Origin: Candidatus Parabacteroides intestinavium
Lineage (GTDB): Bacteria; Bacteroidota; Bacteroidia; Bacteroidales; Tannerellaceae
DNA: 9,832 bases
Reading direction: 5' to 3'
Assembly: GCA_019118725.1 (NCBI GenBank)
Contig: DWYO01000314.1
Location: 1-9,832, forward strand
Part shown: positions 1 through 5,825 of the stretch, in pieces
Position numbering within the stretch: the stretch's first letter is position 1
How the letters are laid out: the number at the start of each line of letters is the position of its first letter
The notes under the pieces: model-generated
The model's database searches: none
Told to the model about the DNA's origin: nothing
What the model saw: the letters and a program-made list of their open reading frames with translations, nothing else
Made by a program: the position numbers and the translations under genes

Positions 1-32
1 TATAAGATTTGAATAATGATTAAACGTAGCGG

Positions 33-40
33 CAAAGGTA
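33..40 (-). promoter_or_regulatory. Candidate -7 promoter box, minus strand
   Basis: Read on the minus strand this is TACCTTTG, which fits the Bacteroides -7 consensus TAnnTTTG. It lies 20 bases beyond the coaE stop and points out of the window, so it may drive a gene further along the minus strand. No convincing -33 TTTG is seen at the usual spacing. It is a short motif match only. Confidence 0.35.
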
Positions 41-59
41 ACATAACTATGGGATATTC

Positions 60-635
60 TCAGCATATTGAAGCAAAAAACTTTTCAACTTGGGGGATTA
101 AAGCCTGTTTCCCATCGTTTAAGATGGTAAAATCGGCTTTTTCTCGTTTGATTTCGTCTGACATTTGACTCTTGATTCGTTTCAAGAGGGCTTCCTGTGA
201 GGTCTTGTCGCGTAGCATAGCCCGTCCGATGCGGATATCTACAGGAGCATACACCATCAAGCTATAATCTACAATATGATTGAATCCCGATTCGAAAAGG
301 ATAGCCGACTCAATAGCGCATAAGGATGCCTTTTGCCGGATACACCAGTTCTCGAAATCTTTGTTTACTTCAGGGTGAATAATGTGATTGACCTTTTGCA
401 AAAGAGTCTCGTTCCCGAAAATATAAGAAGCCAAAAGAGGTTTGTCCAGCCCCTGTTCGGTATAAAGCTCCGGTCCCAGCAATTCAATGAGCCCCTTTTT
501 GATGACGGGGGAGCTCTCGGTCAATCGTTTGCTTTCTTCGTCTGCAATATATACGGGTACGCCATAAAGCCTCAGTAGTTCGGCTACTACCGATTTGCCG
601 CTTCCGATACCTCCGGTAATGCCTATTTTCTTCAT
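60..635 (-). CDS. coaE: Dephospho-CoA kinase
   Basis: Cytosolic P-loop kinase that phosphorylates the 3'-hydroxyl of dephospho-CoA with ATP, the last step of coenzyme A synthesis. The 191-residue protein has the family's usual length. The Walker A loop GGIGSGKS is at residues 8-15, right after the first beta strand. A central ESAILFESGF segment corresponds to the family's LLFE region, and the C-terminal part RDKTSQEALLKRI, then SQM, then ADFTILNDG matches the LID/CoA-domain signature. The ATG at 635 overlaps the ybbR-like stop by 4 bases (ATGA), so the two are probably translationally coupled; this fixes the start. It is the last gene of the nusB-yajC-ybbR-coaE run. Confidence 0.95.
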   Translation of the reverse strand: MKKIGITGGIGSGKSVVAELLRLYGVPVYIADEESKRLTESSPVIKKGLIELLGPELYTEQGLDKPLLASYIFGNETLLQKVNHIIHPEVNKDFENWCIRQKASLCAIESAILFESGFNHIVDYSLMVYAPVDIRIGRAMLRDKTSQEALLKRIKSQMSDEIKREKADFTILNDGKQALIPQVEKFFASIC

Positions 636-1645
636 CGGTTCATATAGTTTGCTTCCAAAATAAATTCAATGGTATTCGGATTGAGGGTATAATTCTTTAC
701 CCAATCCGGTTTCTTCGTCAGGTCGATAGTAAATGAGCCGGTCACATTCTCTTCCAGATCTTGGAAAGGAACCTGTATGGCCAATGACTCATTGGTCAAA
801 TCCTTGAATTTTGAGATCGGTATGTTACAGAGCACTTCAACACTTTGCGGAAAAGTCCGGAGCTTGTATTTGGCCGGTACTTGGACTACCTCGACCGGAA
901 CCTGTAATGTCTTTTCGGTATACTCTTCAATAGGGATAATAACCGAAACGCGTTCGGTGCCTAAGTTAGCTCCGTTGATTTGCTCTAACTCCGTATTTTT
1001 GGTTATGCTCTTTTTGGCGTCCTTTATGTCGACAAATGTCGTTTTGACCTTTTGGATAGTGTCTAATACCGATTGGCTGGCATAGACAGTAACCTGCGAA
1101 GGGGTGATGATTATGTCGCTGGACACCAAAAATCCGCTTTCGGTGCTGACAGAGCCGTTGAATACGACCGGTACCTCTTTGCTTTTCCGCAGGCCGTAGT
1201 TGAGGAGGATCCGTTGAGGCTCAAAGTTATATACCGTTGTGCTGGCCAAGATTTGTTTCTGAATGTCCGTTTCCAAACTGTTCCGGCTGATAATGAAGCG
1301 ATCTGTATCCATCGGGAGGCTTTCCAGATTGAGGGTTATGGCACGAAACTTCTGGCCGAGTGTGTAATTCAGCAATGCACTGCCTTTGTCCCGGACATGT
1401 ACCGTTATTTTATCCGGAATTTTAGATTCAAATATAATATTGGCCGGGACATTGTTGTATCTGACCGGAATAGACAAATCCGTTTCATATTCTTGTTGCA
1501 AAGCCTGCAACAACCAAAACCCGAAGGAAAGGAGTACGAAGCAGAAAAAAATTAAAGCTTCTTTCCATCGACGCCGATGCAAAAAAGCTTTAATGTCTGT
1601 TACAGTCGACTTGAATGTCCGAATAAGTCCATCAAGTCTTACCAT
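632..1645 (-). CDS. YbbR-like membrane-anchored protein
   Basis: A 337-residue protein with a short basic cytoplasmic N-terminus, one transmembrane helix at about residues 29-47 (ALIFFCFVLLSFGFWLL), then a long beta-rich region outside the membrane. Three YbbR-like repeats can be discerned: about 57-94 (LSIPVRYNNVP, with IPDKITVHVRDKG), about 154-215 (EVPVVFNGSVS, with ITPSQVTVYAS) and about 246-290 (LQVPVEVVQVPAKYKL, with PQSVEVLC). In Firmicutes the relative CdaR binds and modulates the diadenylate cyclase CdaA. No cdaA is in this window, so that partnership is not shown here and the role is open. It follows yajC by 25 bp and overlaps coaE by 4 bases, so it is cotranscribed. The assignment rests on architecture and repeat pattern. 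Confidence 0.82.
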   Translation of the reverse strand: MVRLDGLIRTFKSTVTDIKAFLHRRRWKEALIFFCFVLLSFGFWLLQALQQEYETDLSIPVRYNNVPANIIFESKIPDKITVHVRDKGSALLNYTLGQKFRAITLNLESLPMDTDRFIISRNSLETDIQKQILASTTVYNFEPQRILLNYGLRKSKEVPVVFNGSVSTESGFLVSSDIIITPSQVTVYASQSVLDTIQKVKTTFVDIKDAKKSITKNTELEQINGANLGTERVSVIIPIEEYTEKTLQVPVEVVQVPAKYKLRTFPQSVEVLCNIPISKFKDLTNESLAIQVPFQDLEENVTGSFTIDLTKKPDWVKNYTLNPNTIEFILEANYMNR

Positions 1646-1670
1646 ATAACTTAATTAAATGATTAAATGC

Positions 1671-1982
1671 TTACTTTTGTTTTGCATCTTCTGATGAAGC
1701 GAAAATGGAGGCTTTGTCTATTTGGATATTTACGCCATTGGCGATTTCGATTACCATATATACATCACCGATTTCCTTAATCTTTCCGTAAATGCCGCCA
1801 GCGGTAATGACTTTATCTCCCACTTTTAACGCTTCGCGGGCTTTCTGGATCTCCTTTTGACGCTTTTGTTGCGGGCGGATCATAAAGAAATAAAAGATTG
1901 CGACAATGACAATCATCATAATGATACCCGACCATTGTGATTGTCCGGCTGATGCCGTCTGAAGTAAAATGCTTAAATTCAT
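1671..1982 (-). CDS. yajC: Preprotein translocase subunit YajC
   Basis: Small accessory subunit of the Sec translocon, which associates with SecDF. The 103-residue protein has a short N-terminus outside the membrane, one transmembrane helix at about residues 18-36, and then the hallmark FMIRPQQKRQKE segment at the cytoplasmic membrane face. The C-terminal half (GDKVITAGGIYGKIKEIGD) matches the YajC fold. It lies 68 bp after nusB and 25 bp before the ybbR-like gene on the same strand. No secD or secF is nearby; in many other bacteria yajC sits with tgt and secDF, so this placement differs from those. Confidence 0.95.
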   Translation of the reverse strand: MNLSILLQTASAGQSQWSGIIMMIVIVAIFYFFMIRPQQKRQKEIQKAREALKVGDKVITAGGIYGKIKEIGDVYMVIEIANGVNIQIDKASIFASSEDAKQK

Positions 1983-2050
1983 CTTTTTATTATAAATTAG
2001 TTACACTTATCCTATCGGTTGGTCCGACGGGACAAATGTAACAATAAATA

Positions 2051-2977
2051 TTAATCTTTCAATAAAAGCTGCTCACTTTTTAATTCATTGACAATTGAAT
2101 CCAAGATTCCGTTGATGAAAATACCGCTTTTCGGTGTACTGTAATGCTTGGCAATGTCGATGTATTCGTTCAGGGTAACGCTTATCGGAATAGTCGGGAA
2201 AGTCATGATCTCTGTCAATGCCACCTGCATGATATATAGGTCGATGCTGGCAATCCGGTCTGCTTCCCAATTCTTGATATGCTTCTCGATGCGCTGGCGG
2301 TAATCGCTTCCCTTCAGGATAGCCTGGTGGAACAGCTTGGTGGCAAACAACTTGTCGTCCATATCCTTGAACATGGGCAATAATTCCTGCTTGCTCCCGG
2401 CCGCTTCATCGAAACGTTTGATAGTCTTCAGCGTGAAGGTCTCTATGATGGAGATGTCATCATTCCAGTAAATGCTCTTATCTTCCAGATATTCTTCCAC
2501 GTCATCACTGCAACAGATCAGATTCTTGAAGGTAGAACGCCAGAACTCACGGTCTACGGCATAGCTGTCTTCCGGATTTTTCAGATAGTCGGCATAAATG
2601 TCAGAAGCTAAGATGCTGTCTAATACATCTTTGACGAATTCTTCGTCGTTGGCCCATGAAATGCCCTGATCCGATACATACTTCTGCAACATTTCATTTT
2701 GTTCCAATTGAGCCACAAAACGGTTGTCGATCAGGCGTGTGTTCGGATTCAGATCTTCTTCCGTAGGCATGAATTTATGCTTGCGGATGTCCAAAGTACG
2801 TTTGTGTAAATTGGTGACTTCGACAATAAGGAGTAGGAGATAATAATAAAGGTCATACGATTTTTGAAGGCTGAACATCAATTCCTTATCAGCCAGTTTC
2901 AAATCGCCGTTTCCGTTCTGATAGTATGAGTAAACTATCTGCAATACTTTAATACGGATTAAAATTCTGTTAATCAT
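2051..2977 (-). CDS. nusB: Transcription antitermination protein NusB (long form)
   Basis: RNA-binding helical protein that joins NusE (S10) on boxA of nascent rRNA to suppress early termination. At 308 residues it is about twice the length of the E. coli protein (139). The recognisable NusB domain is in the C-terminal part, from roughly residue 170: LFATKLFHQAILKGSD, then WEADRIASIDLYIMQVALTEI, then IPISVTLNEYIDIAKHYST and FINGILDSIVNEL at the end. The first 165 or so residues are helical and acidic and have no motif I can name; such an extension is usual in Bacteroidota. It is first in the minus-strand operon, with a -7 box 39 bases upstream of the ATG. Confidence 0.92.
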   Translation of the reverse strand: MINRILIRIKVLQIVYSYYQNGNGDLKLADKELMFSLQKSYDLYYYLLLLIVEVTNLHKRTLDIRKHKFMPTEEDLNPNTRLIDNRFVAQLEQNEMLQKYVSDQGISWANDEEFVKDVLDSILASDIYADYLKNPEDSYAVDREFWRSTFKNLICCSDDVEEYLEDKSIYWNDDISIIETFTLKTIKRFDEAAGSKQELLPMFKDMDDKLFATKLFHQAILKGSDYRQRIEKHIKNWEADRIASIDLYIMQVALTEIMTFPTIPISVTLNEYIDIAKHYSTPKSGIFINGILDSIVNELKSEQLLLKD

Positions 2978-3015
2978 CGTTAGAAAGAACTTCTTGTTTT
3001 ACTTATTTCAGGGTG

Positions 3016-3023
3016 CAAAGATA
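3016..3023 (-). promoter_or_regulatory. Candidate nusB operon promoter (-7 box)
   Basis: On the minus strand the bases read TATCTTTG, an exact TAnnTTTG Bacteroides -7 box, ending about 39 bases before the nusB ATG at 2977. This would give a leader of about 30 nt. There is no clear TTTG at -33. The placement is right for the nusB-yajC-ybbR-coaE operon. Confidence 0.55.
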
Positions 3024-3058
3024 GCAATTCTTTTTGAAGTAAACAGATGTTTCCCTCA

Positions 3059-3150
3059 TAAAAATTCATGCCTATGTTTGCTGGCGAAGATGCCTATCTT
3101 TGCGGACAAAGATAACTATCTTTTTCACAAAAGGTAGGCATGAATTTTTA
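3059..3150. repeat. 92-bp element with perfect 16-bp terminal inverted repeats
   Basis: The left arm TAAAAATTCATGCCTA (3059-3074) is the exact reverse complement of the right arm (3135-3150). Each arm begins or ends with TA, as expected if a TA dinucleotide were a target duplication of a small MITE, although a regulatory palindrome would look the same. The 60-base interior contains a 13-bp direct repeat with one mismatch (TGCCTATgTTTGC at 3069-3081, TGCCTATcTTTGC at 3091-3103, period 22) and interleaved smaller palindromes. It sits midway between the divergent nusB and dksA-like genes. The arms are directly seen; mobile origin is inference. Confidence 0.6.
3073..3124. promoter_or_regulatory. 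Cluster of alternating promoter-like boxes
   Basis: Four matches or near matches to TAnnTTTG lie here in alternating orientation: TATGTTTG at 3073-3080 (+), TATCTTTG at 3095-3102 (+), its reverse complement CAAAGATA at 3107-3114 (-), and TATCTTTT at 3117-3124 (+). The second and third form an 8-bp dyad with spacer CGGA. The third and fourth form a 7-bp dyad with spacer AC, so the middle copy can pair with either side, giving mutually exclusive hairpins. This may be overlapping divergent promoters or an operator. No -33 element at 19-21 bp was found for any of them. Confidence 0.45.
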
Positions 3151-3182
3151 GGGAGAATAGGTGATAGATATAATAATTATAT

Positions 3183-3190
3183 TATCTTTG
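3183..3190 (+). promoter_or_regulatory. Candidate promoter of the dksA-like/lspA operon (-7 box)
   Basis: TATCTTTG, an exact TAnnTTTG match, lies 86 bases before the ATG at 3277 and shares the 11-mer TATCTTTGCGG with 3095-3105. The predicted leader is about 80 nt and A-rich. No TTTG is visible at the -33 position, so the call rests on the -7 box and location. Confidence 0.5.
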
Positions 3191-3276
3191 CGGCAAATAT
3201 TGCAAGTCTTTGTAAGAAATAGGACTACAATGCATAGGAAAATAATGGTAATGTTAAACTTAAAATTAAATTCACC

Positions 3277-3657
3277 ATGGCAGAAAAGACAAGATATTCA
3301 GATGCGGAACTCGAAGAATTTCGGGCTATTATATTGGACAAGTTAGCCGTAGCTAAGCGGGATTATGAAATGCTGAAAGGCGGCGTGACAAATTCGGACG
3401 GTAACGATGTGGCAGATACATCTCCCACGTTCAAAGTCCTGGAAGAAGGTGCAACAACACTCTCCAAAGAAGAGGCCGGACGGTTAGCGCAGCGTCAGAT
3501 GAAGTTTATACAGAATCTGCAAGCCGCGCTGGTTCGTATAGAAAACAAGACATACGGAATCTGCCGGGCAACGGGTAAGCTTATTCCGAAAGAGCGTCTT
3601 CGTGCTGTACCGCATGCAACATTAAGTATTGAAGCAAAACAAGGAGGCGTTAAATAA
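3277..3657 (+). CDS. DksA/TraR-family regulator with degenerate zinc finger
   Basis: A 126-residue protein of the DksA/TraR family, whose members bind RNA polymerase through the secondary channel. An N-terminal helix (about 8-35) and a second one (about 63-92) would form the coiled coil. The tip-region segment NDVADTSPTF is at 43-52, where DksA carries acidic residues. The C-terminal globular part follows: YGICRATGKLIPKERLRAVP at 93-112, then HATLSIEAK. In the classical form four cysteines bind zinc; here only Cys96 remains, with Thr99, Ser117 and Ala120 at the other positions, so zinc binding is unlikely. Sequence order otherwise matches well. The stop abuts the lspA ATG with no gap, indicating coupled expression. 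Whether it responds with ppGpp cannot be read from sequence. Confidence 0.85.
   Translation: MAEKTRYSDAELEEFRAIILDKLAVAKRDYEMLKGGVTNSDGNDVADTSPTFKVLEEGATTLSKEEAGRLAQRQMKFIQNLQAALVRIENKTYGICRATGKLIPKERLRAVPHATLSIEAKQGGVK
3641..3647 (+). promoter_or_regulatory. Strong Shine-Dalgarno site for lspA
   Basis: AAGGAGG, a full match to the anti-SD, lies inside the last codons of the dksA-like gene, 10 nt before the lspA ATG at 3658. The other starts in the window mostly have A-rich leaders without such a site. It supports the lspA start and fits translational coupling across the directly adjacent stop and start (TAAATG). Confidence 0.6.
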
Positions 3658-4275
3658 ATGAGTTATACTAAAGGGAAAGGAGCAGTGTTAATCATAATGC
3701 TGCTCCTTCTTTTCGACCAGCTGTTGAAGATATGGGTGAAGACCCACATGGAGTTGCACGAGAGCATTGAGATCACCCCGTGGTTTTATATCTGCTTTAC
3801 GGAGAATCCCGGTATGGCATTTGGAATTGAGGTGATCGGGAAGTTGTTCTTGTCGCTATTCCGGATTGTGGCGGTTGTCTTTATCGGCTATTATCTTTGG
3901 AAATTGGTGAAGCGCGACTATGCGTTCGGGTTTATCGCGTGTATATCCATGATATTGGCGGGGGCGATGGGCAATATCATTGACTCGATTTTCTATGGCG
4001 TAATCTTTGATCATAGTTATGGTCAGGTGGCAACTCTGTTCCCGCCGGACGGAGGTTATGGCACGTGGCTGCATGGTAAGGTGGTGGATATGTTCTATTT
4101 CCCTTTGATCGAGACTACTCTTCCGGAGTGGTTACCTATATGGGGAGGACAGGAGTTTGTCTTTTTCCGTCCTATTTTTAACCTGGCCGATTCTTCTATT
4201 TGTGTAGGAGTATTCTTGTTACTGTTGTTCTATCGGGATACATTCTCAAAGAGTTTGAATTCTCATGAAAAGTAA
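3658..4275 (+). CDS. lspA: Lipoprotein signal peptidase (signal peptidase II)
   Basis: Inner-membrane aspartyl protease that removes the signal peptide of diacylglyceryl-prolipoproteins just before the lipobox cysteine. Four hydrophobic segments are visible, at about 9-27, 63-82, 90-108 and 180-193. Family motifs: the FDQLLK start at 19-24, NPGMAFG at 50-56, GNIID at 105-109, VVDMFYF at 142-148 (Asp144) and FNLADSSI at 174-181 (Asp178). Asp144 and Asp178 are the expected catalytic pair. At 205 residues it is longer than E. coli LspA (164), mainly because of about 25 extra residues between GNIID and VVDM and a few between the two aspartates. The gene sits between the dksA-like gene (0 bp) and a lipoprotein gene (6 bp). 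Confidence 0.96.
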   Translation: MSYTKGKGAVLIIMLLLLFDQLLKIWVKTHMELHESIEITPWFYICFTENPGMAFGIEVIGKLFLSLFRIVAVVFIGYYLWKLVKRDYAFGFIACISMILAGAMGNIIDSIFYGVIFDHSYGQVATLFPPDGGYGTWLHGKVVDMFYFPLIETTLPEWLPIWGGQEFVFFRPIFNLADSSICVGVFLLLLFYRDTFSKSLNSHEK

Positions 4276-4281
4276 TTAACT

Positions 4282-5058
4282 ATGCGGAGAAAAGGACTCG
4301 TCTGTGGTATAGTAGGAGCGATGGCATGGTTGTCGGCATGTAGTCCGGTTCCGGATGGCATACTTTCTCAAAAAGATATGCAGGCGGTATTGACAGATAT
4401 GCAGATAGCCGAAGGAATAATCAGTTCGGATAATGAGACCTATAAGGATGACGCCCAGAAACTGGCGTTGTATGAGTCTGTATTCCGTAAACATCATATC
4501 ACACGTGCCGAGTACGATAGTTCGTTAATGTGGTATGCCCGGAATTTGGATATCTATATGCGTGTATATAATATGGTATCAGATGATATCCGAAATCGGA
4601 TAGATAATTTGGGTGATGTACAACGCATTGACACGGAAGTAAACAACAATGACTCGGTGGATATATGGCCCCGGCGCCCTTATCTGACATTTACTCCCAA
4701 AGCTCCTTTCAACGGAACAACCTTCGACCTGAAACCGAAACAACCCTATCCTCCGGGAAGTTCATTCGTGTTGAGTATGCACATTTGGGGAATTAATCCC
4801 TCGATGAAGCATAAACCCGAAATCCGGTTGTGTGTGGAGCAGAACGATACAACAATCGTCATTAACGAACAGATTCGTACAGACGGATATCACGAGATGA
4901 TGCTGAAAAGCCTTCCGACCAAGCGGGTAAAGCGTGTATACGGGTATATCCGTCTCGATAATAATGATATGAACTATTATAAAATCTATACAGACAGTAT
5001 CCGTTTGATGCGTTATAATTTCAAATCGGTGGGCTTTAAGAAATCCGACAAGAAATGA
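4282..5058 (+). CDS. DUF4296-like lipoprotein
   Basis: A 258-residue exported protein. A basic N-terminus (MRRK) and short hydrophobic stretch lead to lipobox LSAC at residues 17-20, so Cys20 should be lipidated and become the mature N-terminus. The region from about 28 to 112 (QKDMQAVLTDMQIAEGI, then YESVFRKHHITRAEYDSSL and WYARNLDIYMRVYNMV) fits the DUF4296 helical domain found in Bacteroidota lipoproteins. The C-terminal half (from about 130) is beta-rich, with WPRRPYLTFTPKAPFNGTTF and later YGYIRLDNNDMNYYKIYTDS, resembling a carbohydrate-binding-like sandwich without a named motif. The gene lies 6 bp after lspA, the enzyme that would process it. Function unknown; the family call is from recall. 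Confidence 0.82.
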   Translation: MRRKGLVCGIVGAMAWLSACSPVPDGILSQKDMQAVLTDMQIAEGIISSDNETYKDDAQKLALYESVFRKHHITRAEYDSSLMWYARNLDIYMRVYNMVSDDIRNRIDNLGDVQRIDTEVNNNDSVDIWPRRPYLTFTPKAPFNGTTFDLKPKQPYPPGSSFVLSMHIWGINPSMKHKPEIRLCVEQNDTTIVINEQIRTDGYHEMMLKSLPTKRVKRVYGYIRLDNNDMNYYKIYTDSIRLMRYNFKSVGFKKSDKK

Positions 5059-5060
5059 TT

Positions 5061-5082
5061 TTCAGAAGATACGTCTTCTGAA
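5061..5082. terminator. Hairpin at the convergent gene junction
   Basis: TTCAGAAGA (5061-5069) and TCTTCTGAA (5074-5082) form a perfect 9-bp stem closed by the 4-base loop TACG, a UNCG-type tetraloop in plus-strand RNA. It starts 2 bases after the stop of the lipoprotein gene and contains the last codons and stop of the methyltransferase gene on the other strand. It is placed where a bidirectional terminator is expected, but neither side has a proper U-tract, so it may instead protect 3' ends or stall polymerase. Confidence 0.5.
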
Positions 5083-5820
5083 CTCGCTGCATAGGATAGC
5101 CGTAGCGATGGCTACATTTAGCGATTCGGCCGTTTCCCGTCCTTGAGGGTAATTGGGGATGTAAAGTCTTTCATCCGCCAAAGAGGCAATTTCGGGACGC
5201 ACCCCGTTTCCTTCATTACCCATAATCAGTAAACCGTTTTTAGTCAGAGAGCGTCCGTATAGATTATCTCCGTCAAGGAATGTGCCATACACCGGGACAC
5301 TATTTCCTTTCCAATGCCGGATATATCCGGCAAGTTCCGTATAATGTACCTTTACGTGCGCCAAAGCTCCCATAGTGGCCTGTACGGTTTTAGGATTAAA
5401 TACATCTGCCGTGTCCGTGCTGCATACAATATGCTCGATACCGAACCAATCTGCTAATCGTATGATGGTGCCTAAATTTCCGGGATCCTGAATGCCGTCT
5501 AAAAGTAAAACCAGATCCTTCCGGGGATCGGCCTCTTCCAGGTTCCACTCCGGATAGTGGAACAGGGCCAACACATCCTGCGGGTTTTTGAGGAAACTTG
5601 CTTTGCGGATATCATCCTCTTCTGCAACCAATAGCTCTTCAGCCGGAATGTCCCCTTGCGTTGCCATCCAATTCGGCTTGGCCAATAATAACTTACAGGT
5701 GTAAAAAGGGAGCATGTCCGCTACCAGTTTGTTTCCTTCGGCAACGAATATCCGCTCACTTATCCGGTTCTTTTTCAGTTCCAGTGAGCGGATATATTTT
5801 ATTTTGTTCTTACTAATCAT
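5062..5820 (-). CDS. TrmH/SpoU-family RNA 2'-O-methyltransferase
   Basis: SAM-dependent methyltransferase of the knotted SPOUT class, expected to methylate a ribose 2'-hydroxyl in rRNA or tRNA. The 252-residue length fits the RlmB-like group. Residues 1-95 form an L30e-like substrate-binding domain (RIFVAEGNKLVADML near the start). Three SpoU motifs follow: motif 1 DGIQDPGNLGTIIR at 108-121 (Asn115, Arg121), motif 2 LLIMGNEGNGVRPEI at 197-211 (Glu203), and motif 3 IPNYPQGRETAESLNVAIA at 221-239 (Asn235). The motif 3 sequence has PNYPQGRETAESLN where relatives often have IPM and a shorter link, which looks like a subfamily variant. The target nucleotide cannot be told from sequence. It starts 5 bp after the synthetase stop, so the two are probably cotranscribed. 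Confidence 0.9.
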   Translation of the reverse strand: MISKNKIKYIRSLELKKNRISERIFVAEGNKLVADMLPFYTCKLLLAKPNWMATQGDIPAEELLVAEEDDIRKASFLKNPQDVLALFHYPEWNLEEADPRKDLVLLLDGIQDPGNLGTIIRLADWFGIEHIVCSTDTADVFNPKTVQATMGALAHVKVHYTELAGYIRHWKGNSVPVYGTFLDGDNLYGRSLTKNGLLIMGNEGNGVRPEIASLADERLYIPNYPQGRETAESLNVAIATAILCSEFRRRIF

Positions 5821-5825
5821 TCCTT

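Noticed and set aside
1073..1555. 160-codon plus-strand open frame
   Set aside because: It lies wholly inside the ybbR-like gene on the opposite strand, has no recognisable domain, and is explained as a shadow of that gene's codon pattern.
2000..2037. Possible hairpin (GTCC-GACG-GGAC) between nusB and yajC
   Set aside because: The stem is only 4 bp with poor extension and has no U-tract on the minus strand, so I do not call it a terminator.
3161..3346. 61-codon open frame before the dksA-like gene
   Set aside because: It covers the promoter region and runs into the dksA-like gene in another frame; the sequence is low-complexity and resembles no protein.
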